Shown: in pieces, positions 56,911 through 64,000 of the stretch
How the letters are laid out: each line of letters opens with the position of its first letter
Numbering within the stretch: the first letter of the stretch is position 1
Origin: Paenirhodobacter enshiensis
GTDB taxonomy: Bacteria; Pseudomonadota; Alphaproteobacteria; Rhodobacterales; Rhodobacteraceae
Assembly (NCBI RefSeq): GCF_000740785.1
Contig: NZ_JFZB01000016.1
Span: 1 to 64,000 of the forward strand
Length of the DNA: 64,000 nt
Direction: 5' to 3'
Notes under the pieces: generated by a model
What the model was told of the DNA's origin: nothing
Databases searched by the model: none
Seen by the model: the letters and a program-made list of their open reading frames with translations, nothing else
Made by a program: the position numbers and the translations under genes

Positions 56911-58332
56911 TCAGTGCACCGTGCAGACCATGCACGGATCGAAGGAGCGCACGATATGCTGCACGGCGATGGGCGTCTCTTCGCCCTCCGCGACCGGGGT
57001 GCCGACGAGCGCGGCCTCCAATGGCCCGGGCACCCCCGCCGCATCGCGGGGCGAGAAGTTCCAGGTCGTCGGCGCGATGATCTGATAGCTTGCGATCACG
57101 TCCCCTTCGATCCGGACCCAGTGGCCGAGCGCACCGCGCGCCGCCGCGACCAGACCGGCGCCTTGCCCCTCGCGCACCGGCGGGGTGCGGATCATGAACC
57201 GCTCGGCCGGGCGGATCGCCCCGGCCATGCGTTCGAGCGCGATCTGGGTGCGGGCAAGCTCCAGCAGCCTTCCGGCCACGCGCGCAAGGACCCCGCCGCC
57301 CGCCAGCGCCACCGCCAGCGGATGGCCGTCGATCACCTGCCGGGCCAGCGCGCCGACCTCGGCCGGCTGACCGTTCAGCCGCGGCGCCTTGCACCAGGAA
57401 TAGGCGCCCTCGCGCATCGCCTCGTCCGGGCGGGTGTCGCCGGCGAAAGGATGCGCCGTCGGGCCGAGCATCCAGGAATGGCTGAGGTCCTCGGCGATCG
57501 CCGCCGTGTCGAGGGGCGCGAGCCCGCCGTCCTGCCACAGCCCCGGGGCGAACACCGGCCCCCCGTCCAGCGGATAGGCCCCGAAGCTGAGGTATCGCCC
57601 CGCCCCGCGGCCGAGCGTGTCGAGATCGAGATCCGCGGCGATTTCCAGAAACAGCCCGGCGTCGCCGCGGCTCCAGCGCATCAGATCGGCGGGGGTGGCA
57701 AGGGCGATGAACTCCTCGACCGGGGCGCCGAACAGCGTGGTCTCCAGATAGTCGCGAAAGGCGCGCAGCGTGGCGCGGATGCGGGTGCGGTCGCGCTCGT
57801 CGGGGGCGCGGGTCACGCCGCCGGGCTGGATCGCCAGCGTGTGCGGCCACTTGCCCGCGAGCAGGCCGAGGATGTGCATCAGCTCCGCCCGCGCGCGCAG
57901 GGCGGCGCGCTGCGCGCCGCCCTCGGCCGGGGTGAAGCGGTCGAGGGCGCGCCGGTGCCAGCCCCGCCCGGCATAGCAGGGCCGGGTGAAATCGGGCATG
58001 AAGAACAGGTTGAAATGGGTCAGGTGGTCGCAGACATTCTCGACCGCCTGGATCAGCGCGGCGATCAGCGCGCCCTGCGGCGCCGGCTGCACCCCGCCCG
58101 CCGCCGCCAGCGCCTGCGCCGCCGCCGCCGACTGGCTGATCGAGCAGATGCCGCAGATCCGGGGCGCGATGGTCAACGCATCCATCGGATCGCGGCCGAT
58201 CAGCATCGCCTCGAACCCGCGATAGAGCGGCGAGGACACCTCGGCCGAGCGCACCCGACCGTTTTCGACATCGAGATGCACTTCGAGGTCGCCCTCGACC
58301 CGGTTGAACGGTCCGACGACAAGGCGGCTCAT
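56911..58332 (-). CDS. hupV: Regulatory (H2-sensing) hydrogenase large subunit HupV
   Basis: A 473-residue catalytic-type subunit of the soluble H2 sensor. Both Ni-ligand pairs are present (APRICGICSI near residue 60 and the final DPCMVCTVH). The protein stops exactly at that histidine, so no maturation peptide is needed and HupD should not act on it. The ATGs and stops of hupT, hupU and hupV overlap by 4 bases each. It presumably signals H2 presence to HupT. Confidence 0.98.
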   Translation of the reverse strand: MSRLVVGPFNRVEGDLEVHLDVENGRVRSAEVSSPLYRGFEAMLIGRDPMDALTIAPRICGICSISQSAAAAQALAAAGGVQPAPQGALIAALIQAVENVCDHLTHFNLFFMPDFTRPCYAGRGWHRRALDRFTPAEGGAQRAALRARAELMHILGLLAGKWPHTLAIQPGGVTRAPDERDRTRIRATLRAFRDYLETTLFGAPVEEFIALATPADLMRWSRGDAGLFLEIAADLDLDTLGRGAGRYLSFGAYPLDGGPVFAPGLWQDGGLAPLDTAAIAEDLSHSWMLGPTAHPFAGDTRPDEAMREGAYSWCKAPRLNGQPAEVGALARQVIDGHPLAVALAGGGVLARVAGRLLELARTQIALERMAGAIRPAERFMIRTPPVREGQGAGLVAAARGALGHWVRIEGDVIASYQIIAPTTWNFSPRDAAGVPGPLEAALVGTPVAEGEETPIAVQHIVRSFDPCMVCTVH

Positions 58333-59327
58333 GCGCGCCCCCGCGGCGGGCGCAGCGTCGGCGGGGCGACGATGCGGTCGGCATGGGCGTTCTTCGCGAT
58401 GCGCGCTGGCGTCGCCGCTTTCGACAGCGAGGCCAGCGCCATGAACCAGGCCTTCGGCATGTCGGTCGGCAGGCCCACTGGGATGCCCGCGATCTTCGGC
58501 GTGGCGGTGAAGGCGTGGCCCGGGTCCTCGAACTCGGGCGCGGTGCAGTTGATGCAAGGGTAGCCGCCGCGGGTGCACGATCCGGTGCCGTTCCACGGCC
58601 GGATGTTGCAATCGCCCACCGCCTGCGTGCCGATGCAGCCCAGATGCTCCATCATGCAGCCGATCTCGGACAGCGCCTCGGCCGAGGCCTTGTATTCGTA
58701 GAACTCGTTCTTCGGGCAGCCGTGATGGACGAGGTTGCGGGCGTAGAACAGCGGCCGGCCGAGGGCATCCATCGCCTCGGGGCCGAAGTCGCCCGCGGCG
58801 AGCATCATCAGCGTCTCGCTCACCCAGTCGGGATGCGTCGGGCAGCCCGCGACATTGACGACCGGCAGCCCGAGCCGGGCGCGGAACCCTTCGCCCAAGA
58901 TGCCGCCCGGCAGTGCGCCATCGTATTGCAGCCCCACCGCGTCCGAGGGGTTGCCCCCCGCCGCCGTCATCCCGCCATAGGCCGCGCAGGTGCCGACCGC
59001 GACGACATGGCCGGCCCTGGGCGCGAGCGACCTCACCCAGTCGAGCATCGAGCGCCCGGTGCCCGCCAGCATCTGGAACCGCCCGGTGCCGCGGGGCCCG
59101 CGCGCGATGGCGCCCTCGATGCAGAGGATGTCGAGGGTCTGTGCGCCGCTCTCGATCCGGTCGAGCAGCGCGCGGACCTCGCCCCCGGTTTCGAGGCTGA
59201 TCGAGGGATGCCACAGCAACTCGATCCCCGCGCCCTCCATCAGCGAGAACAGATCGGGCGCCTCGGCGCACAGAAGCGACATGGTGCAGCCGCCGCAGCC
59301 GGCGGCCTGAAGCCAAAGCAGGTTCAT
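58329..59327 (-). CDS. hupU: Regulatory hydrogenase small subunit HupU
   Basis: A 332-residue iron-sulfur subunit of the H2 sensor. It starts directly with MNLLWLQAAGCGGCTMSL, so it lacks the Tat signal of HupS, and has no C-terminal membrane anchor; the complex stays in the cytosol. Cluster cysteines are seen in VGTCAAYGG, VAGCPTHPDW, VHHGCPKNEF, LGCIG, GDCNIRPWNG, and YPCINCTAPEF. It is translated together with hupT and hupV. Confidence 0.98.
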   Translation of the reverse strand: MNLLWLQAAGCGGCTMSLLCAEAPDLFSLMEGAGIELLWHPSISLETGGEVRALLDRIESGAQTLDILCIEGAIARGPRGTGRFQMLAGTGRSMLDWVRSLAPRAGHVVAVGTCAAYGGMTAAGGNPSDAVGLQYDGALPGGILGEGFRARLGLPVVNVAGCPTHPDWVSETLMMLAAGDFGPEAMDALGRPLFYARNLVHHGCPKNEFYEYKASAEALSEIGCMMEHLGCIGTQAVGDCNIRPWNGTGSCTRGGYPCINCTAPEFEDPGHAFTATPKIAGIPVGLPTDMPKAWFMALASLSKAATPARIAKNAHADRIVAPPTLRPPRGRA

Positions 59328-60709
59328 CTTGCCTCTTCCTGAGCGAGCGGCAGCTCGAAGCGAAACCGCGCGCCGGGCGTGCCCGGAACCAGTTCCAGAT
59401 GGCTGCCATGTTCCTCGACGATCTTGGCGCTGATCGACAGCCCGAGGCCGGTGCCCTGACCGACCTCCTTGGTGGTGAAGAACGGATCGAAGATCTCGGC
59501 GGCGATGGCGGGGGGGATGCCGGGGCCGGTGTCGGCGACCTCGATCCGGCCCATGCCACCCGTGGCGGAGAGCGTGACGGTGATCGCGCCATCGGTCGCG
59601 GGGGCGGTGTCCGTGCCGGCGCCGGCAATGGCGTCCGCGGCGTTCTGCACGAGGTTCATCACCACCTGCTGGATATGGCCGGGCCGGCCGCGCACCATCA
59701 GCCGCGGCAACCCTTCGAGGCGCAGCGCCACATGCGCCCGGCTGCCGCGCAACACCCAATGCGCGGCGATCTGCACCGCCTCGGCCAGATCGAAGGCGAC
59801 CATCTCGCCCGAGCCGTCCGAGGACAGCCGGCGCAGATCCTCGACGATGTCGCGCACCCGCGCGGCGCCTTCGCTGGTGCCCTCCACGGCCTCGCGCAGG
59901 TTGCGCATGTCGCGTTCGAGGCGCAGCTCGCCGCGCAGCGCGCTCAGCTCGGCCCGGCTGGCGCCGGCCTGCACCCGCCCGAAATAGGTTTCGAGCTTGC
60001 CCGCATAGCGCGCCATCGCATGGGCATTGGCATAGACGAAGCTGATCGGGTTGTTCAGCTCATGCGCGACGCCCGCGAGCAGCCGGCCGAGCGAGGCGAG
60101 CTTCTCGTTGCGCACCAGCATGGTCTGGGCTGACTTCAGTTCGGCAAGGCTGGCTTCGAGGCGCGCATTGGCCCGGCGCAGTTCGCCCAGGGGCCGCCCG
60201 CTCAGCACCCAGCCGGCGAGGCGATGGCGCTCGTCGAAGCGTGGCGCGACGGAAAGATCGAGCGGCGCGGGCTGGCCGCGGGCTTCGAGGGCGGCTTCGA
60301 TCGTCACCGGCTGGCCGCTCGCCGCGACCTCGGCGAGCGCGGTATCGAGGCGGACAATGTCGGTGGCGGTGAACAGATCGGCAAGCGGCAGTCCGGCGAT
60401 CTCTCCGGCATCGCGCCCGGTCAGATCGGTGACCGAGGCGGAACATTCGACCACCGTGCCCTGCCGCGACACCACCACAAGCGCATCCGACACCGAGGCC
60501 AGCACCGAGGCATGGAACGAGCGCAGTGCCTCCAGCTCGTGGTTCTGGCGTTCGAGCTGTTCGTGATGGCTGACGAGATCGGCATAGGTGCGGTCGACCG
60601 CATCAAGCACATCGCGCCAGGCCGCATCGCCCGACGCCCCGGCGCCGGCGATGAACTCTTGTGGCGCGGCATGGAATGGGACGGATGCGCCCTGCGGCTC
60701 CTGTGTCAT
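59324..60709 (-). CDS. hupT: Hydrogenase sensor histidine kinase HupT
   Basis: A 461-residue soluble kinase with no membrane segments. An N-terminal helix is followed by a PAS domain (about 60-175), a dimerisation/H-box with His216 (LAGVAHELNNPISF), and an ATPase domain with N-box (VVMNLVQNAADAI), G1 (VADTGPGIP) and FFTTKEVGQGTGLGLSI. In R. capsulatus HupT phosphorylates HupR without H2, switching the hydrogenase off, and HupUV controls this. It is the first gene of hupTUV. Confidence 0.97.
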   Translation of the reverse strand: MTQEPQGASVPFHAAPQEFIAGAGASGDAAWRDVLDAVDRTYADLVSHHEQLERQNHELEALRSFHASVLASVSDALVVVSRQGTVVECSASVTDLTGRDAGEIAGLPLADLFTATDIVRLDTALAEVAASGQPVTIEAALEARGQPAPLDLSVAPRFDERHRLAGWVLSGRPLGELRRANARLEASLAELKSAQTMLVRNEKLASLGRLLAGVAHELNNPISFVYANAHAMARYAGKLETYFGRVQAGASRAELSALRGELRLERDMRNLREAVEGTSEGAARVRDIVEDLRRLSSDGSGEMVAFDLAEAVQIAAHWVLRGSRAHVALRLEGLPRLMVRGRPGHIQQVVMNLVQNAADAIAGAGTDTAPATDGAITVTLSATGGMGRIEVADTGPGIPPAIAAEIFDPFFTTKEVGQGTGLGLSISAKIVEEHGSHLELVPGTPGARFRFELPLAQEEAR

Positions 60710-60795
60710 CTCTGCGGTCTCCGGGAAACGCGGATCATGCTAGGGAAAAGCGGCCGGGGCGACAAGGGGGCGGGGGGCGCTGGCGGTGAGGGCGC

Positions 60796-60857
60796 GGGGG
60801 CTCTGCCCCCGTCCGGCTGCGCCGGACTCCCCCGGGATATTTTGGGAAAGATGAAAG
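60796..60857 (+). repeat. Dispersed intergenic repeat, copy 4
   Basis: GGGGGC-TCT-GCCCCC (60796-60810), second hairpin GTCCGGC-TGC-GCCGGAC (60811-60827), then TCCCCCGGGATATTTTGGG and tail AAAGATGAAAG. It lies in the 303-base gap between hupT and the nlpD-like gene (60710-61012), facing copy 5. No gene is seen in this gap. Confidence 0.9.
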
Positions 60858-60917
60858 CAGGGGGGGCGGACAGGGCAGGTCCGGAACCGGCAGCCGGTGC
60901 TCGGGCGTCTCGTTTGC

Positions 60918-60980
60918 CTTTCGATTCGCCCCAAATATCCCGGGGGAGCTGCGGCTTGCCGCAGCGGGGGCAGAGCCCCC
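60918..60980 (-). repeat. Dispersed intergenic repeat, copy 5
   Basis: On the minus strand: GGGGGC-TCT-GCCCCC (60966-60980), second hairpin GCTGCGGC-AA-GCCGCAGC (60948-60965), then TCCCCCGGGATATTTGGGG and tail CGAATCGAAAG. It is inverted relative to copy 4, with 60 bases between them. Confidence 0.9.
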
Positions 60981-61012
60981 GGCGCGATTTCCGCTTCGTG
61001 AATGGCCGTCGT

Positions 61013-62251
61013 CTATTGCAGGTAGGGGACCGGATCCACGCTGTCGAAGCCCTTTCGCACCTCGAAATGCAGATAGCTGTCGCTGCCCGGGCGGGTTTTC
61101 GCGATGCTCTGGCCGCGTTTCACGCTGTCCCCCTTGGCGACGGCGATGGCGTCGACATTGGCATAGACGGTCAGGAGCCCGTCGGGGTGACGCAGCACCA
61201 TGATCGGCACGCCCTCGGTGTCCTTGGTGATCGCCGCGACGGTGCCGCCCTCTGCGGCCTTCACCGAAGTGCCGGCGGGGGCCGAGATGTCGATGCCGTC
61301 GTTCTTCTTCTTCACGTAGGGGTGCACGATCTTGCCCTGAACCGGCATCATCAGCTGCGACTGCGCCGAGGCGCTGCGGCTGCTGCCGAGATCGGGGGCG
61401 GACGAGGTGTCGACCGGGGTCGAGGCGGCGGGCGTGTCGTCGGCGGGCAGCGGCTGCGAGGCCGAAGGCGGCAGCGGCGTCGGCGAGCCTTCGCCGGGCG
61501 CGGTGACGGTGCTGAGTGCGCCGGTATTCTTGCCCGCGCTCGGCGGGATCAGCAGATACTGGCCTTCGCGCACGCTCATGTCGGAGGACAGCCCGTTCCA
61601 TTCGGCCAGCGCTTTCGGCGAGACGTTGTAAGCGCGGGCGATGGTGAAGGCGGTTTCGCCACGGCTGACACGATGACGCAGAGGTTCGGCCGCAGCCGGC
61701 TGGATCGCCGCGGTGCGGGCCTGCGGTGCGGGACTGCTGGCCGGTGCGGCCGGGGCCGGGGCCGTGGGCGCACGCTCGATCGCCGAGGACGCAAGCGAGG
61801 CGATGTCGACGCCCGCGGCAGGGGCTGTGGCCGCACCGGCAGGTGCGACCGGCTCGGCCACACGCTGCGGCAGGGCCAGAACCTCGCCCTTGTTCAGTGT
61901 CGTGCCGGTGTCGAGGGCGTTGAACTTCGCCAGCGTCGCCGGATCCATGCCAATGCGGTTGGCGATGGAGGCAACGCTGTCGCCGCGCCGCGCCACCGCG
62001 ACCTGGTAGTTCGGATAGGAGATGATGCCGCGGTCGTCGGGCGTCGGCCGGCTGAGCGTCGCCTCGCTCGCCGCCGAGGACGTGTCGAAGCCAAGCTTGC
62101 CGTAGCGGCGCAGATCGGGGTCGCCGCAGGCCGACAGAGCCAGCACCGCAGCGCCGGCCACGATCAGGCCCGCCGGGCGCGACAGGGCACGAAAGCCGGT
62201 CCGGCGGGCTGCGGTGCCGACGGCTCCGGGGAAGGGAAGGGTCGCTGTCAT
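61013..62251 (-). CDS. nlpD: NlpD-like LysM/LytM lipoprotein, likely amidase activator
   Basis: A 412-residue envelope protein. A lipobox (LALSAC) gives lipidated Cys42. Two LysM wall-binding domains follow (about 80-130 and 190-235), then a Pro/Ala-rich linker and a C-terminal M23/LytM domain (about 310-410). In that domain the zinc-site HxGxD reads NDGID, YAH reads YAN, and HxH reads YLH, so it should not be an active peptidase. Such inert LytM proteins activate cell-wall amidases during division, as NlpD and EnvC do. It lies 107 bases after pcm, as in the classic surE-pcm-nlpD order. Confidence 0.87.
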   Translation of the reverse strand: MTATLPFPGAVGTAARRTGFRALSRPAGLIVAGAAVLALSACGDPDLRRYGKLGFDTSSAASEATLSRPTPDDRGIISYPNYQVAVARRGDSVASIANRIGMDPATLAKFNALDTGTTLNKGEVLALPQRVAEPVAPAGAATAPAAGVDIASLASSAIERAPTAPAPAAPASSPAPQARTAAIQPAAAEPLRHRVSRGETAFTIARAYNVSPKALAEWNGLSSDMSVREGQYLLIPPSAGKNTGALSTVTAPGEGSPTPLPPSASQPLPADDTPAASTPVDTSSAPDLGSSRSASAQSQLMMPVQGKIVHPYVKKKNDGIDISAPAGTSVKAAEGGTVAAITKDTEGVPIMVLRHPDGLLTVYANVDAIAVAKGDSVKRGQSIAKTRPGSDSYLHFEVRKGFDSVDPVPYLQ

Positions 62252-62358
62252 GCTCGGTCCTCGTCGTCTGGTTGCGGCCCCTGTTCGCCGGGGCCTTGGT
62301 CTTGCCGGTCGCTGTCATGCCTGCGGTCAGGCCGGGAAGGCCAGACGCCGGGCAGGCC

Positions 62359-63051
62359 TCAGTCGGTGGCCATTCCCTCGACCAGAGGCACGAAACGCAC
62401 CGGGCGCAGCTCCTCGTAGTCGAAGCCGGTTTCGCTGCGGGTGACGCGGATCAGGCTCTGGACGGTATCGGACTGACCGACCGGGACGATCATGATACCG
62501 CCGATCTTGAGTTGCGACAACAGCGGGCCGGGCGGGTCCTCGGCGGCGGCGGTCACGAGGATGCGGTCGAACGGCGCCTGATCGGGCAGCCCGCGAGAGC
62601 CGTCGGCGGCGATGGCGACGATGTTGCTCAGCCCGAGCGCCTCGAAGCGCTGCACCGCGGCGCGCACCAGATCGCGGTGACGGTCGACGGTATAGACCCG
62701 CCGGCCGAGACAGGCGAGGATCGCCGCCTGATAGCCCGATCCGGTGCCGACCTCGAGCACGGTATCGCGCGGCCCGATCTGCAGCGCCTGGGTCATCAGC
62801 GCGACGACCGAAGGTTGCGAGATCGTCTGGCCGCAGGGGATCGGCAGGGGGGTGTCCTCGTAGGCGCGGGCGGCAAAGATGCCGCGCACGAAGGCGCCGC
62901 GGTCGATGCGCTCCATCGCGGAGAGCACACGCATGTCTGTCAGGCCCTGCTGGCGCAGCGCGAACAGAAAGCGCATCTTGCGCTCGGCCAGCTCTGCGGG
63001 CGAGACGGGGCCCGGGGGGGGACTGTCCTCGGCGCCGGGCCCTGTGCTCAT
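62359..63051 (-). CDS. pcm: Protein-L-isoaspartate O-methyltransferase
   Basis: Repairs isoaspartyl damage in proteins (EC 2.1.1.77). The 230-residue protein has the SAM site [19 protein letters not shown] (about 99-117), preceded by [18 protein letters not shown], the signature of the family. [12 protein letters not shown] is the later conserved motif. The start overlaps the surE stop by 4 bases. Confidence 0.95.
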   Translation of the reverse strand: MSTGPGAEDSPPPGPVSPAELAERKMRFLFALRQQGLTDMRVLSAMERIDRGAFVRGIFAARAYEDTPLPIPCGQTISQPSVVALMTQALQIGPRDTVLEVGTGSGYQAAILACLGRRVYTVDRHRDLVRAAVQRFEALGLSNIVAIAADGSRGLPDQAPFDRILVTAAAEDPPGPLLSQLKIGGIMIVPVGQSDTVQSLIRVTRSETGFDYEELRPVRFVPLVEGMATD

Positions 63052-63827
63052 GCGAGGCTGGCCTCCAGCTCGGCGAGGACGTCATGAGCGGTCAGATCGG
63101 CGCGCATCGGTGTCACCGAGATCCAGCCGTCGAGGTTCACCGTCGCATCGGTGCCGGGCTGGGCGGCGACGTGCTGTTCTCCGCCCTTGACCCAAAGGAA
63201 GCGCCGCCCCGAGGGCGACAGGCTCGGCTCGACGCTCATGAAACTGTCGGTGCGGTAGCCCTGCGCCGCGACCTTGAAGCCGCGCACCCGTGCGGCCGGC
63301 AGCGGCGGGAAGTTGATGCTGTAGAACACCCGATAGGGGCCGTTGTCCCACACGCCCTTTTCCCACAGCCGGCGCACCAGATCGGGGCCTAGGGTGCGGG
63401 CGGCGTCGAACGGGTTCTCGCGGCTTTCGGGGCCGAAGAACTGCGACAGGGCGATAGCGGGCACGCCTTGCAACGCGGCTTCCATCGCACCACCGAGCGT
63501 GCCCGAATAAAGTGCATTCTCGGCCGAGTTGTTGCCGGCATTGACGCCCGACAGCACCAGATCCGGCCGGCCGTCATGCAGCACGTCATAAAGGCCGGCA
63601 AGGACGCAATCGGCGGGGCTGCCCTCGGCCGCGAAGCGGCGCGGGCCGTGCTTTGCCAGCAGCATCGGCCGGGTGTAGCTGACGCAATGGCCGACGCCCG
63701 ACTGCTCGAAGGCGGGCGCGACGGTCCAGACCTCGCCCTCGGGGCCCGCCAGATCGGCCGCGATGTCGTGCAGAACGTCGAGGCCCGGTGCGTGGATGCC
63801 GTCGTCGTTGGTGATGAGAATGCGCAT
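63048..63827 (-). CDS. surE: 5'/3'-nucleotidase SurE
   Basis: Phosphatase (EC 3.1.3.5) for nucleoside monophosphates, linked to stress survival. The 259-residue protein begins [16 protein letters not shown] with the metal-binding Asp pair, and has [12 protein letters not shown] and [27 protein letters not shown]. The ATG at 63827 follows AGGGGG. First gene of the surE-pcm-nlpD operon. Confidence 0.96.
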   Translation of the reverse strand: MRILITNDDGIHAPGLDVLHDIAADLAGPEGEVWTVAPAFEQSGVGHCVSYTRPMLLAKHGPRRFAAEGSPADCVLAGLYDVLHDGRPDLVLSGVNAGNNSAENALYSGTLGGAMEAALQGVPAIALSQFFGPESRENPFDAARTLGPDLVRRLWEKGVWDNGPYRVFYSINFPPLPAARVRGFKVAAQGYRTDSFMSVEPSLSPSGRRFLWVKGGEQHVAAQPGTDATVNLDGWISVTPMRADLTAHDVLAELEASLA

Positions 63828-63938
63828 CCGTTCCCCCTGGGTCGCTTGCTGATTGATTACCCTCCGGGGGCGCATCGGGCAAGCCGGGCGGGACGGAAAG
63901 CCGGGCGCTGAGTCGTTCCGGCCACGGAAAAAGGGGGG

Positions 63939-64000
63939 TCAGGCCCTCAGATGTTCGACAAGGATCGTCGCGCCGACACCGATCAGCACGAGGCCGCCGA
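63939..64000 (-). CDS. 3' end of a probable manganese efflux pump gene (mntP-like), cut by window edge
   Basis: The minus-strand frame ending in TGA at 63939-63941 reads GGLVLIGVGATILVEHLRA, the kind of final helix found at the C-terminus of MntP (DUF204) manganese exporters. Only 19 residues are visible, so this is a suggestion from pattern memory. Confidence 0.45.
   Translation of the reverse strand, partial: GGLVLIGVGATILVEHLRA

Noticed and set aside
54673-58563. 1296-residue open frame on the plus strand opposite hypF and hupV
   Set aside because: It is the complement of two well-supported genes and has no recognisable motif.
60224-62419. 731-residue open frame on the plus strand crossing hupT, the repeats and nlpD
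   Set aside because: Crosses intergenic repeats and two real genes on the other strand; composition typical of a shadow frame.

Overview
This window looks like chromosomal DNA of an alphaproteobacterium of the Rhodobacteraceae (Rhodobacter/Rhodovulum type). It is very GC-rich and tightly packed, with many 1-, 4- and 8-base gene overlaps. The hydrogenase region has the gene order known from Rhodobacter capsulatus. No prophage, insertion sequence, integrase or CRISPR array was seen.

Layout. 1-5.5 kb: the edge of a tRNA, an MFS exporter, malate:quinone oxidoreductase (mqo), an FMN-binding flavoprotein and ferredoxin-NADP reductase (fpr). 5.5-16.6 kb: an accessory cluster on the minus strand with a periplasmic binding protein, two permeases, two different ABC ATPases, a class I glutamine amidotransferase, a glutamine-synthetase-like ligase and an amidase. 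A MocR-type regulator is divergent from it. This looks like uptake plus gamma-glutamylation of an unknown amine. The two ATPases carry complementary motif losses that predict one normal and one dead ATP site. 16.7-29.6 kb: tRNA-Gly(CCC), two transporters, a sugar-kinase-like protein, serB, small Rhodobacter-type conserved proteins, an OmpA-like protein, map, rsmD, a flavoprotein reductase and a peroxiredoxin. 29.9-41.2 kb: glycerophosphodiesterase, RidA, smc, lrgAB, rnhA, ispH and recO.

41.5-60.7 kb: a complete uptake [NiFe]-hydrogenase locus, all on the minus strand and transcribed from high to low coordinates: hupT-hupU-hupV-hypF-hupS-hupL-hupC-hupD-hupF-hupG-hupH-hupJ-hupK-hypA-hypB-hupR-hypC-hypD-hypE. 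HupU/HupV form the H2 sensor, HupT is the histidine kinase and HupR the response regulator. HupS/HupL/HupC are the membrane enzyme. The rest make and insert the Ni-Fe(CN)2CO centre, process HupL and protect HupS. A strong terminator separates hupC from hupD, so the enzyme and maturation genes are probably expressed at different levels.

61-64 kb: a surE-pcm-nlpD-like operon and the 3' end of a probable manganese exporter gene.

An unlabelled intergenic repeat family occurs five times (29.8, 37.7, 41.3, 60.8 and 60.9 kb). It consists of a GGGGC-TCT-GCCCC hairpin, usually a second variable hairpin, and a conserved CCCCCGGGATATTT...GAAAG tail. Its first module is locally amplified as a 31-bp tandem repeat at 29.7 kb.
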